This document shows positions 1 through 8,265 of a DNA stretch of 28,654 nt, one piece after another. The notes under the pieces were generated by a model that was given only the letters and a program-made list of their open reading frames with translations, ran no database searches and was not told the origin of the DNA. Location of the stretch: NCBI GenBank assembly GCA_012064415.1, contig SSNU01000051.1, forward strand, positions 93,184-121,837. Reading direction: 5' to 3'. Positions within the stretch are counted from its first letter, which is position 1, and every line of letters begins with the position of its first letter. Position numbers and translations under genes: made by a program. Origin of the DNA: Gyrodactylus bullatarudis. Taxonomy: Eukaryota; Platyhelminthes; Monogenea; Gyrodactylidea; Gyrodactylidae.

Positions 1-161
1 TGGGGGCCAGTCCCTTAAGAAATAGTGATTGACATCATCTCTTGAGTTCCAGAGGCAGAAACAACAAGGGTACCCCGAATACCCCCCACTTATTCCATTC
101 AATATCGAAACAATTTTTAAACCACAGAGAATTTTCCAATTTTGTATATCTTTATAATGAA
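1..161 (-). pseudogene. Uncharacterised multicopy protein family, copy 1 (cut by window edge)
   Basis: On the minus strand, bases 161 to 1 encode the same peptide as copy 2 at 6219-6380, including the Cys-rich block YPCCFCLWNSRDDVNHY. The DNA is identical to copy 2 over 167 bases. The frame opens just after an in-frame TGA, has no ATG and leaves the window at base 1. I recognise the family from memory as an uncharacterised, often multicopy protein of arthropod genomes; its function is unknown. Because the 5' end is truncated exactly as in copy 2, this is a duplicated gene fragment and not an independent gene. Confidence 0.6.
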
Positions 162-222
162 ATCAATTATCTAGCAGTTTGTTCAACACTTTCTCTCAAA
201 ATGACATGCAAAAGGTATATAC
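1..222. repeat. Duplicated chimeric block matching 6220-6386 plus 7694-7745
   Basis: Bases 1-168 are identical to 6220-6386. The sequence then continues without a break into a block found again at 7694-7745, with about three differences. In the second copy these two parts are separated by about 1.3 kb. At the joint both parts share a 13-base word, AATGAAATCAATT at 6373 and AATGAAAACAATT at 7681. Copy 1 therefore looks like a version in which the intervening DNA was removed between these short direct repeats, or a version that predates its insertion. Confidence 0.8.
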
Positions 223-362
223 AATTTATCAAAAAGCAAATATAATTAGATCGAGAAATCTTTTTTCTTTATCTAAAATCTAACATGTAAAATATCACTC
301 TTTCTATATTTCTAAAACCTCAACGAAATATGAAAAAAATTCAAAGACACCCAAGTTAATAT

Positions 363-368
363 TTTATT
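363..368 (-). terminator. AATAAA polyadenylation signal of the transporter gene
   Basis: TTTATT on the plus strand reads AATAAA on the minus strand, about 65 bases past the TAA stop of the transporter gene. Spacing and strand fit a short 3' UTR. AATAAA is frequent in such AT-rich DNA, so the support is mainly positional. Confidence 0.5.
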
Positions 369-433
369 ACATTTGTAAATCTTCATCGAAACAACAAACA
401 AAAATAAGTTTTGGATTTATCTATTAATCTAAT

Positions 434-2671
434 TTAACAACATCCGTTGTCAGGTCCATTGTCCTCTTTGAACCTCTTTTCCATTGCATGAATCAAGTGT
501 TCGTTTAGTTTAGATTTGTCATTCCTTGAGATTAGCATACTAATAAAGACTGTGTCAACAGACAACTCAAAAACATCAAAGAAGAGTTCACTTATGAAGA
601 ATGTCGCGAGAATAGTGATAATAAGTGGGACATAAAAATAGTTGAGAGGTAACTTTATCCCTCTGTCTACATCGGGCAATTCAAGGCTGAAAACAAAGAA
701 GGATATCACACCAATTATTATTGTTACCAACAGCCTGTTTATGATGATAATATAGACTGTAATATTATTGGCCAAGAATTGCAATGGATCTGAGAATATA
801 TTGTTCAAATCTCGTATTGATCGCCAGAAACCATAGCCCTTCGTTGCAGTTATGATGTAACATTGTCGTGTGAGGAACTCCAAGACCTTCTCCAAACACG
901 TGCAGCAGCATTGAACAATTGATAAACAATATTTTCCACAAGCATTATCAGTTTCGGACATTTTCTTTTGGAAGAATGCAACAATCAATCGAAAGAATCG
1001 TATTAGGGCCAAAATAAAGGATGCATTTGCAATGGTTCCCAAATGGTAACGAGCAGAATTCAATATTCCTCTTGTTAAATTAATCTTGCATGATTTACAA
1101 TCAAAACACCATCTAGCAAAAGCACCACTAATGCTTAGTTGTTGGAATCCATCGATGAAGGCTAATAGCCACAAGGCAACGAATATGTTAATCCCGTGTA
1201 ATATATAAGTCCAACCTTTCCCTGTGGCTTTTGTGAAATGACAGCTCATATCATTGAGCTGAGAGGAATTCCCACAGTTTAGTGAGGAGTAATTTTGATT
1301 TTCTACAGAATGGTATTTTGAATTATCAAGGTTGATTGTTACAACTTGAGGTTCGTAAAAATACTGACTCCCAAATATTTTCCATGTGTATGCGAATATA
1401 TAAAAACTAACTAGTACACTGAAAATGATGACCAATAATTGGCAAAACAATGGAATGAAGGGGAAAAATAATGTACTCATGTTTGCTCCGATTGCTTTAC
1501 TGCCTAACCCGAATATCCTCATGGTCATTTTGATTCTTCTTCTCAAGAAGATGACTAGGAAAAAGACCAAAATGCACACAAAGTATCCAATTATCGCGAT
1601 GCTAAGCCAAAACCATTTGTCCTTGAGAAAATTTGCATTACCAGGCACATTCTCAAATCTCGAGGTTTTTGTCGGATCGTTATGTTCGACAAACATGACC
1701 ATACAAAATGTACTTCCAGCTAGTAATGACAGAATGAATAATACAATAGAAAATATCACCATACAACTCGCTAGATACTTCATCAACAGGCATATGATAA
1801 TTGTGAGAACGACCCCCAATATTACCAGAAGAATTATGTAGAACCAAGTGTTCTTCAAGTCAACAAATACAAGATTTGTCTTTGAACCACTTCCCATGAG
1901 ATTCTTTAGGATCAAATCACTATCACGCAGCTCTCTCACAGTCAACGAGTTGTTGTTGCGGTCAGTTAATGAAACACCACTTGAATCTGTCAATTCTTGA
2001 TCATCATTTCCTATTTTGAACAGCTCCTTGGGTAGACAACGTCCAAATAAGCTGTACGAAGCTGAATAATAGGCTGCACATTGTTTTGTTGTAACAAGAT
2101 TGTTCAAATTACCCATATTTGGCTTAGAAACATCTCTGGTGCATATTAAACTTTCATTATCAGAACCTGGATTATTCCATGACCAGCTGACATCTGGACA
2201 TTTCTTAAGACATATTTTCGGTTCACTGCAATCCAACAGAGATATACCACTTAATTTACACTTTGCCATATCAAAGAAAAATAAATACGGTTTATCTGTC
2301 TGATTTCCAACGCCACATGGCTCCCCATAAGAATTTTTTGACTGGAAGAATACATTCGGATCACCGTTAAAAAATCCAAATGCCGCTATAAATATTTCAG
2401 CAGCAATGAAAATTAAGAATATTAAACAACATGGAATATCTGTTATACCACGTTTCCTATCTGGCCAAGGTACCTGAAGAGGCGTTTCTTCATTCAAATT
2501 ATTCTCTTCAGTAGGCTGAATTGCTTCCTCATTTGCTTCGAAATTTACCTTTTTAGCATCTGCAGGTTTCAGCTCAAGTTCCTCTTGTACAGGGTTTTCT
2601 ATTTTGTCTTCTAACGCATCTTCTGGAATATCTACTTCGGATTTACGATCTTCACTATTTTCTTCCTCCAT
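434..2671 (-). CDS. Choline transporter-like protein (SLC44/CTL family)
   Basis: This encodes 745 residues in a single uninterrupted frame. The layout is that of SLC44/CTL transporters, plasma- or organelle-membrane proteins linked to choline and ethanolamine transport for phospholipid synthesis. Residues 1-70 form an acidic cytosolic tail. TM1 lies at about 77-101 after the family-typical DRKRGITDIPCC. An extracellular loop at about 102-274 has many Cys and N-glycosylation sequons (NQT, NES, NNS). Further membrane segments lie near 276-298, 301-327, 353-376, 398-430, 487-507, 545-567, 637-662 and 678-700. The C-terminal core shows ISGAFARW (515-522), YHLGTIA (542-548), CLEKVLEFL (592-600) and VDTVFI (705-710), all at typical positions. 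The ATG has a purine at -3 and G at +4. Length is usual for the family. The lack of introns is unusual for an animal CTL gene and hints at a retrocopy or an intron-poor genome. The ligand cannot be read from the sequence. Confidence 0.93.
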   Translation of the reverse strand: MEEENSEDRKSEVDIPEDALEDKIENPVQEELELKPADAKKVNFEANEEAIQPTEENNLNEETPLQVPWPDRKRGITDIPCCLIFLIFIAAEIFIAAFGFFNGDPNVFFQSKNSYGEPCGVGNQTDKPYLFFFDMAKCKLSGISLLDCSEPKICLKKCPDVSWSWNNPGSDNESLICTRDVSKPNMGNLNNLVTTKQCAAYYSASYSLFGRCLPKELFKIGNDDQELTDSSGVSLTDRNNNSLTVRELRDSDLILKNLMGSGSKTNLVFVDLKNTWFYIILLVILGVVLTIIICLLMKYLASCMVIFSIVLFILSLLAGSTFCMVMFVEHNDPTKTSRFENVPGNANFLKDKWFWLSIAIIGYFVCILVFFLVIFLRRRIKMTMRIFGLGSKAIGANMSTLFFPFIPLFCQLLVIIFSVLVSFYIFAYTWKIFGSQYFYEPQVVTINLDNSKYHSVENQNYSSLNCGNSSQLNDMSCHFTKATGKGWTYILHGINIFVALWLLAFIDGFQQLSISGAFARWCFDCKSCKINLTRGILNSARYHLGTIANASFILALIRFFRLIVAFFQKKMSETDNACGKYCLSIVQCCCTCLEKVLEFLTRQCYIITATKGYGFWRSIRDLNNIFSDPLQFLANNITVYIIIINRLLVTIIIGVISFFVFSLELPDVDRGIKLPLNYFYVPLIITILATFFISELFFDVFELSVDTVFISMLISRNDKSKLNEHLIHAMEKRFKEDNGPDNGCC

Positions 2672-3138
2672 AGCTAAATGATAAAGTTTAAAAGTTCAAC
2701 TAATCAAATTCAATTTTGTTTGGCTAAACTACGCAGGTTTCTCGTGAATAGTTAATTTTAGCTTACTCGATAATGATTTAATTTTCTATAATAATCAAAC
2801 ATTGGCAAAGTCAAAAAAAATTAATAACGCATTATACTAATTTTTTATCTTCGGATAACCTGAGTATATTTTTAAAAACTAGAAAAGGTATCGAATGATG
2901 ATCAGGTGTAATTTTCAGCCTATAAGACACCATTATAAACGTGCGAAAAAAATTTAAGCCAATAGAACGAAATAATTTTATAGACGCTTGTTGTTCTCTA
3001 AACCTTCCAGATGAGTTTAGAACCTAACAAAAATATTCTTGATGTAGTTCGTAAATATTATCGATAAAATAATTTTAATTTTTGACATTCACAACAGATA
3101 TCTCACTTTCTCTAGACTTCTTGTGGTTGTGCCAATAT
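2672..3138. other. AT-rich region upstream of the transporter gene
   Basis: This stretch should hold the 5' UTR and promoter of the minus-strand transporter gene. I see no convincing TATA box, no ORF and no repeat. Confidence 0.4.
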
Positions 3139-3490
3139 ACAGTGAGTTGCATAGATAACGCCTCGAGATAACTCTACCCAAAAAATAATCTTTTAGTTAT
3201 ATACCTCTCTGCCCCAATTTCATTGACCAATAATATTGGAGTATCGTATCAACCAATGAGATTGAAGCATGGTTTTTCCCTATCCACATATTCTGTTTCT
3301 ACTCTCTTGCCCCAGTATGATTACGATTAAGAAAATATGATTCTATATTTTACGTAGTTGAAAAGAGAATTTTCTTGGCTTTAACAAGAAATAAAAATTA
3401 AGTTTCTAGCATCACGCATTACTGAAATAAAATAACTCTGTTATTATTAACTTCCTGATCAAGATATTAGCACCATTCGATAGACAATGC
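3139..3490. repeat. Dispersed CCAAT-containing repeat R2, copy 1
   Basis: This is a diverged copy of sequence also present at 7741-7870 and 10320-10660. Shared blocks include ATAGATAACGCCTCGA (with 7741), TATACCTCTCTGC, ACCAATGAGA followed by TGAAG, ACCAATAATATT, TTGAAAAGAGAATTTT and ACCATTCGA. It contains CCAATAATATTGG (3227-3239), a perfect palindrome made of two facing CCAAT boxes. No coding potential is visible. Confidence 0.6.
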
Positions 3491-3655
3491 TTTTTGAACT
3501 GGGTTGTGAAATTTTCATTAAGCCAGAATGATAGAACTCACAGAAAATTAGTTTTTAAGTTTGGATCTGAAAAAAATTCGAATTCAAAATCACATCACTC
3601 ATGGATTTAGAATCGACTATAATACTTTCTGAATCAGGAAGGTCAGAAGCAATTC

Positions 3656-3935
3656 TATTAAAATAGAAATAAAAGATATATTAACACCAAATACGTATTT
3701 CTTAAAGGATCATCAGTGGTATCACTTTAAAAATGATAAGAGTTAAATAATTGAATGAAAATAATAATTTACAATTTTGAAAGAAATAGTAAAAGTTCAA
3801 GAATTAAGAATATATGCAAGCTGGAAAAACACAAAAACTCTCCATTAAATAGCAACAGTGGAGAGAAAAGTGAAAAAGCTCACATAGGCCAAGGTAGTTG
3901 AAGATTATATGAATAGTTTTTCTGAACACATAGAT
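3656..3935. repeat. Left arm of the 280-bp inverted repeat
   Basis: This is the reverse complement of 4255-4534 with only a few substitutions and no length change. Mapping follows left = 8190 minus right. Near its outer end, on the minus strand, it carries a CTGATGA core. Confidence 0.95.
3682..3725 (-). ncRNA. Degenerate hammerhead-like motif, left arm
   Basis: This is the mirror of the motif at 4465-4508. On the minus strand it shows a stem I strand, CTGATGA (3710-3716), an 8-base linker in place of stem II, GAA and a palindromic stem III. It lies downstream of the GIY-YIG fragment in the same orientation. Stem II is essentially missing, so activity is doubtful. Confidence 0.4.
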
Positions 3936-3980
3936 TAGGTTTGTATTGATTAATAAAGTATTTCTCTTTAACCCATACAT

Positions 3981-4193
3981 CTATGCAGTCATCCCCAGGG
4001 TTTTTGAAATTGAAGCTACGTGGTTTTCCTGTATAAGATGTCTAGCTACCGCGGTATCCTTATGTAGATGATCATTGGATCTTGTAGACAATTTCCTAAT
4101 AGTTCTTCTTATGTACGAAGCTCCACAATCACACTGGAATTGATAAACTAATAGAGTCTTCTCTTCAGGCTTGAGTAAATCCTTATGAATCAA
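3981..4193 (-). pseudogene. GIY-YIG nuclease fragment of a Penelope-like element
   Basis: This is a 70-residue frame with LVYQFQCDCGASYIRRTIRK (about 15-34) followed by LSTRSNDHLHKDTAVARHLI (35-54) and an early stop. The pattern V-Y-x-F-x-C-x-C-G-x-S-Y-I-G-x-T, then a basic stretch, H and a later HL, is that of the GIY-YIG domain at the C-terminus of Penelope-like reverse transcriptases. The Gly expected after SYI is Arg here, so the second half of the signature is damaged. No RT sequence precedes it: the inverted arm begins about 60 bases upstream. Stand-alone GIY-YIG proteins are an alternative, but the flanking inverted repeats favour Penelope. Confidence 0.65.
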
Positions 4194-4254
4194 ACTGAAC
4201 AGTCTCTGTGTTTTTAAATAGAATTTCCAATGTATATTATTATAATTTTGATTG

Positions 4255-4534
4255 ATCTATGTGTTCAGAAAAACTATTCATATTATCTTCAACTACCTTG
4301 GCCTATGTGAGCTTTTTCACTTTTCTCTCCACTGTTGCTATTTAATGGAGAGTTTTGGTGTTTTTTCAGCTTGCATATATTCTTAATTCTTGAACTTTTA
4401 CTATTTCTTTCAAAATTGTAAATTATTATTTTCATTCAATTATTTAACTCTTATCATTTTTAAAGTGATACCACTGATGATCCTTTAAGAAATACGTATT
4501 TGGTGTTAATATATCTTTTATTTCTATTTTAATA
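4255..4534. repeat. Right arm of the 280-bp inverted repeat
   Basis: This is the reverse complement of 3656-3935. Arm identity stops at TTTTAATA (4527-4534), and the final TA is the left target site of the adjoining MITE. Confidence 0.95.
4465..4508 (+). ncRNA. Degenerate hammerhead-like motif, right arm
   Basis: In order: GTGATACCA (4465-4473), CTGATGA (4474-4480), an 8-base linker TCCTTTAA (4481-4488), GAA (4489-4491), palindrome ATACGTAT (4492-4499), T4500 at the predicted cleavage position, then TGGTGTTA, which pairs back with stem I over eight positions including two G.U pairs. Both conserved cores are present. Stem II is not: only a closing T-A is possible. The very short stem III recalls the minimal hammerheads described in Penelope-like elements, which are thought to act as dimers. 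Confidence 0.4.
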
Positions 4535-4735
4535 TGATTTTAAGTGGATTTTCGGACGTATTTGAGAAATTACGTGAATTATTCAATCAGAAGCAATTCG
4601 TTGCATGTCTTGAAATCCAATATACTGGTCAAGATTGAAATGAACAAAAATATGAATACTTTCACAAACACAGATTTTGACGAGGATATGATTCACGTAA
4701 TTTATCAAAAACGTCTGAAAATCCGCTTAAAATCA
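4535..4735. mobile_element. 201-bp MITE with 46-bp TIRs and TA target sites
   Basis: The ends are TGATTTTAAG and CTTAAAATCA. They extend into about 46-base inverted repeats (4535-4580 and 4690-4735) with about five differences. TA lies directly outside both ends (4533-4534 and 4736-4737), as expected for a Tc1/mariner-type non-autonomous element. There is no coding capacity. Confidence 0.75.
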
Positions 4736-4738
4736 TAT

Positions 4739-5193
4739 CTGTAGTTATAGAACAAAAAGTTTTATTCACCATAAAACTATTGAGGGCTTAAATTTAAAAA
4801 ACGTAAGTATGCATACTAACCGTAAGTATACTTACTTACGTGAGGCTACTTCAAGAACAGGTTGATTATACATGTGAATATAACTAAATAGGCCATAATA
4901 GGAAAAGAATTGTACTTAAAGACCTACTTGATTTTCATTGGCTCATGTGTAATACGCCCGTAGATAAAATTTTGCGTAGTTCCCGAACTAGAGCATTACC
5001 GATTTGAGTTTATCATTTAGTCACAGTAAGGAAATCGAATCAGCTGAGTTCAGTTTTTCACGCTGATTCTCGTGGTGCCATTCGTTTTTTTCTCAAAATT
5101 TTTTTACGGCCACCAGCGGCCATTAAAGTTTTTACTGAGTAACTTTTTTCTAGAACGTATAACTCTCTCATTTTTTCACGTACACAAACGAAA
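4739..5193. other. Non-coding AT-rich stretch with a small palindrome
   Basis: No gene is seen. A small inverted cluster built on CGTAAGTA / TACTTACG lies at about 4801-4842, and an ATTGG box (inverted CCAAT) lies near 4938. Confidence 0.4.
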
Positions 5194-5600
5194 TTAGGCA
5201 TAAATGAGAGTTAAATGATCAAAAAAGATGATGAAATGTGTTCTAGTTCTGAAATCTCGATTTTTATACAAATTTTTACTGAATAAGTGCTCAAAATTCG
5301 ATTTTCCAAAGTAAAATTGAGTAAGAAAATTATTACTAGCATAAAGTTTATACCAGTTCATTCGTCTTGTCGAGCTGATCAAGAATATGTAACTTTCATT
5401 TTTGTAGGTAATTCCTGTGAAAAGTTATAAGTCCTCAAAGTTTCGAATATATCACCAGAAGTGACCAGAAGTGAATGTAATTTTTACATTTTACATACAC
5501 TGTGCAGGGCATTGTGTAATGTCAACATCTGTTACATATAATCTTCTCTTCCCCTAGTATTATGTGTCGCAATTCTGCCTCTTATTGACCAATCAGAGTA
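5194..5600. repeat. Dispersed repeat R1, copy A
   Basis: An inverted, diverged copy is found at 23893-24059 continuing at 26185-26350, where a Tc1 element splits it. Shared blocks include the cluster around TCGAGCTGAT (5370s), TTTCGAATATATCACC (5440s), ACACAATGCC-type sequence and ATTATGTGTCGCAATT (5559-5574). A short direct copy is present at 6386-6456. No reading frame is shared between copies, so it is probably a non-coding mobile element or part of one. Confidence 0.8.
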
Positions 5601-5669
5601 GAGTATTTTTCAGTGAACAAATTAAGAAAAATTTATGATAAAAAGTTATACTATTATGCATTTATCTTT

Positions 5670-6380
5670 TCAATTTCTAGATATAAACCAGCAATAATCA
5701 CTAAGAATTCCTTCTTTATTTTCACCTAAGAATCTTTCTTCAAAGTTTTTCAACTCCTGGTGGAATCTCTCGCCACGCTGATCTGTGGTTCTGTCTTGAG
5801 GCAATTTATTTAAATGACTCCACAGCAAATGCACTTCATAACTCATATGCACTTTAATTGTCTTAAAACAATGAATTAAATGGCCAATTCTTCCACGAAT
5901 ACCGTCCTTTTGATCATAGTTTATAGCAGAAAAAACATTCGAAATAGCTTGTATTGCTTTGACTTGAGGATAAGTCAATGTTCTGTGAAAATCCTTATCT
6001 TCAAGTATTTTGTTAACTTGAGGACCTATGAAGGCCCCCTTTTCTGCTTTTGCAAAGATCATTTTGTATTTGTCTGCTAAAAATCTATGATTGTCTTCAG
6101 ACAAACTCTTAACAAATTGTGCAAATACTCCTAACTTCAAGTGGAGAACTGGCAGAATAATTCTTGTAAAATTTACAAGAGGAACATTGAATCTCGAATG
6201 GTCATCTGTAATCAATCGTGGGGGCCAGTCCCTTAAGAAATAGTGATTGACATCATCTCTTGAGTTCCAGAGGCAGAAACAACAAGGGTACCCCGAATAC
6301 CCCCCACTTATTCCATTCAATATCGAAACAATTTTTAAACCACAGAGAATTTTCCAATTTTGTATATCTTTATAATGAAA
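5670..6380 (-). pseudogene. Uncharacterised multicopy protein family, copy 2 (5'-truncated)
   Basis: This is an open frame of 236 residues with no ATG, opening after an in-frame TGA at 6381-6383. Family landmarks in order: NWKILCGLKIVSILNGISGG at about 9-28, Cys block YPCCFCLWNSRDD (31-43), WPPR (52-55), ILPVLHLKLG, FIGPQVNKIL, GRIGHLIHCF, GERFHQELKNFEERF, and DYCWFISRN at the end. I associate this pattern from memory with uncharacterised arthropod proteins, usually with a longer N-terminus containing an LFIDSS motif; that part is missing here but present in copy 3. The C-terminus stops a few residues early. The function is unknown. Cys/His conservation, an RNase-H-like LFIDSS strand and high copy number make a transposase-derived origin possible, but this is inference. 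Confidence 0.7.
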
Positions 6381-6386
6381 TCAATT
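6220..6386. repeat. Second copy of the duplicated block at 1-168
   Basis: This is identical to bases 1-168 and covers the 5' end of gene-fragment copy 2 plus 6 bases beyond its opening stop. The identity ends exactly where R1 copy C starts. Confidence 0.9.
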
Positions 6387-6456
6387 CTTATACAAATTTT
6401 TACTGAATACGTGTTCAAAACTCGATTTTCCAAAGTAAAATTGAGTAAGAAAATTA
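6386..6456. repeat. R1 copy C, short direct copy
   Basis: Bases 6386-6456 match 5263-5335 in direct orientation with about four differences. Gene-fragment copy 2 is therefore bracketed by direct copies of the same repeat 1.1 kb apart. Confidence 0.75.
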
Positions 6457-6598
6457 TTAGTGTAATTACATACAAGTATATGTACAACAGTCGATTCGGA
6501 TATATAATTAATGGTGTGACGGATTAATTGACAGTAATGTGACTAAAAAATAAACTCTAATCAAAAAGAAAGTTTATATTTCAATTTGAGAACATTAT

Positions 6599-7523
6599 TT
6601 ATTCGATTAAATCTTGTTTATCCATTATAATATGAAAATATTTTTCAACATGTATGGCACATTGAGAAATTGTAGCTGGAGATAACTGTCTTATATCTCG
6701 TTCAGCCCCAATTTCTAAAATTCTCATGTTATATTCACATTTTGGAAGATCACCTTCAGTTCTTGAATAATCGATAATATCTTGTCTTCTCTCATTCAAT
6801 AGCTTTTTACTTGGCTTTTAAATGAGCTCCAAACCTTTTCAAGGAATAAGGAGCTAGCAATTACAGGGAAAAAGACCATCATTCTGACATTTTTCCTTCA
6901 AATAAATGAGATAATCTTTGAAACTGTCTTTTTTCAAGCTTCCTCTTTTTATTTTGAAGTCAATTAACCTTTGATTTGAAATTACTTCTATACAATGGAG
7001 ATTCTGACCTTTGGAGTTTGTGTCAACCACGTTACATTTCTCCTCAATACTTGAGATCTTGAACAGTATAAATTAAAGTTTGTTTCGTCTTGATAAAGGA
7101 TTCAGCTCTGTGTTCGAATAATATTTCCAAATATTCGAATCTTTTCTGTTTATTATTTTCAGTGTTAATATTCATAGGGATATGTTGCATCTTTTTTAAT
7201 GTGAAGAATTATCCATTTAGCCAATTTCTTACACTTGAAATTGACAGTGACTCATTAAAATTTCGTTCGTGGTGAAGACAGCACTCTTTAAGTGTTGCTG
7301 CTGGATTTTCTTCGATAAATTCAATAAGACTCTGAACCTTAACTTGAGTCTTCTTTAAATTATTTACACCTCCTCTTGGTAGAGGTGAATCATTGTCATT
7401 TCGAACCCAACGGTAAGCTGTGGAATAAGGAACATCAGACATCTTAGCATATTCCCTCCAGTTCCCGCCGTTCCTATACAAATCCAAAACTTTTTTTCTC
7501 ACATTCTGATCATGTTGAGCCAT
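6599..7523 (-). pseudogene. Degenerate IS630/Tc1-superfamily transposase
   Basis: The ATG at 7523 opens a 104-residue frame with a helix-turn-helix, YAKMSDVPYSTAYRWV (about 25-40), and ends in SSVRNWLNG. Shifting one frame continues the protein: TLKKMQHIP, then RFEYLEILFEHRAES. After another shift comes DETNFNLYCSRSQ, with the first catalytic Asp of the DDE triad. Further on are pieces matching the later core (KVWSSFKSQVKSYLNERRQ) and the C-terminal tail (6599-6799, with ATISQCAIHVEKYF). The order matches IS630-like eukaryotic transposases. Several frameshifts and stops, and a deletion over the second Asp and the final acidic residue, make it dead. An inverted CCAAT box sits about 70 bases upstream of the ATG. 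Confidence 0.7.
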
Positions 7524-7588
7524 CTTTCCCTAGCGTAGTAGACAAAATGTACTCAGAAAGTTTGAAAAAATTAGTTTGAAAGCTTTAA

Positions 7589-7593
7589 CCAAT
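7589..7593 (-). promoter_or_regulatory. CCAAT box upstream of the transposase
   Basis: CCAAT on the plus strand reads CTGATTGGTT on the minus strand, about 66-70 bases upstream of the transposase ATG at 7523. An ATTGGTT box at the same distance precedes the HTH pseudogene at 18701. This suggests a real promoter element for transposase genes in this genome. Confidence 0.4.
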
Positions 7594-7680
7594 CAGAGTG
7601 AGTTTAAAGTTTGACCTCGATTTGACCTTAAAATTTTACGTTGAGACATATAAATAAACCCCCCTTTTAACGACTTGTAA

Positions 7681-7745
7681 AATGAAAACAATTATCTAGC
7701 AGTTTGTTCAACACTTTCTCTCAAAATGATCTGCAAAAGGTATAT
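7681..7745. repeat. Right-hand part of the duplicated block
   Basis: This matches 157-222 with about three differences. It begins with the 13-base word shared with 6373-6385 that marks the junction of the two copies. Confidence 0.75.
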
Positions 7746-7870
7746 AGTTAATAGATAACGCCTCGAAATAAATGTACAAGCCAATAAATCTGTTACCTCT
7801 CTGTCCCATTTTCAATGATATTCAATGAAATTAAAGCTGGAATTATCATTATCCCTTTGATTCACTCTCA
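7741..7870. repeat. Dispersed repeat R2, copy 2 (partial)
   Basis: It shares ATAGATAACGCCTCGA and TACCTCTCTG followed by CCCA with copy 1 at 3139. The CCAAT part is eroded. It directly follows the duplicated block, so the two may belong to one larger unit. Confidence 0.45.
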
Positions 7871-7920
7871 ACTTTTAAGATCCATCTCTCTTAAATTTCT
7901 CAAGACTCTATATATAGTTA

Positions 7921-7941
7921 AAGAATAGAATAGAATAGAAA
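7921..7941. repeat. (AATAG)n tail at a LINE 3' end
   Basis: About four pentamer units lie just past the 3' end of the minus-strand LINE, where they read (TTCTA)n. Short tandem repeats at the 3' terminus are typical of CR1-type and related non-LTR retrotransposons. Confidence 0.6.
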
Positions 7942-8265
7942 AATGTTTATTTAACAATACATGTGTTATCATTTAAGTAACAAATTTTCATCGAGTATAA
8001 ATTTCTTGTACATAGTATTTCTAAAATCTTCTATATTCAGTCTTTTAATCGTATTTGGTAATCTATTATAATATATAATTATTCTTTTATATATGACAAG
8101 TTTATAGAAAATGTTTCCTTCGGGTAAATTCAGACGAGTTCTTAGACGACCGTGGTTTGTATTCATCTTTTTGTAGCGATGTATTAGCATCAAACTTTGG
8201 AAATCTCTTCTTATATTCAAGGATTGGCTCTTATGTCTTATTAATTGTTGGATTTCAGGCGCCAT
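7921..8265 (-). pseudogene. LINE C-terminal tail, minus strand
   Basis: A 98-residue frame (8265-7969) with RRDFQSLMLIHRYKK, then YKLVIYKRIIIYYNRLPNTI and a short C-terminus. It is homologous to the tail of the plus-strand LINE next to it (RRDIKSLILIRK and IFKRCKKHFDKL), so it is the end of a non-LTR retrotransposon polyprotein after the RT. It has its own TAA stop, a downstream AATAAA (minus strand) and the pentamer tail. The 5' side is cut at about 8265, where the oppositely oriented LINE begins. It represents a different LINE lineage from its neighbour, because the shared region differs strongly. Confidence 0.7.

Larger units (their letters stand above)
3656..4534 (-). mobile_element. Penelope-like foldback remnant
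   Basis: Two nearly perfect 280-base inverted arms (3656-3935 and 4255-4534) enclose a 319-base centre. The centre encodes, on the minus strand, a fragment resembling the GIY-YIG nuclease end of Penelope-like retroelements. Penelope-like elements are known for terminal repeats in direct or inverted order and for hammerhead motifs in them; both traits are seen here. The reverse transcriptase is absent, so this is a severely 5'-truncated copy joined to an inverted terminal repeat. The outer end of the right arm abuts the MITE at 4535. Confidence 0.65.

Noticed and set aside
1425..1841. Plus-strand ORF of 138 codons
   Set aside because: It lies wholly antisense to membrane segments of the CTL gene and has no family features.
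2100..2303. Plus-strand ORF of 67 codons
   Set aside because: Antisense shadow of the extracellular loop of the CTL gene.
4544..4744. Plus-strand ORF of 66 codons
   Set aside because: It spans the MITE from TIR to TIR, so it is a chance frame in a non-coding element.
5194..5382. Minus-strand ORF of 62 codons
   Set aside because: It is inside repeat R1 and the frame is not kept in the other copy at 26185-26350.
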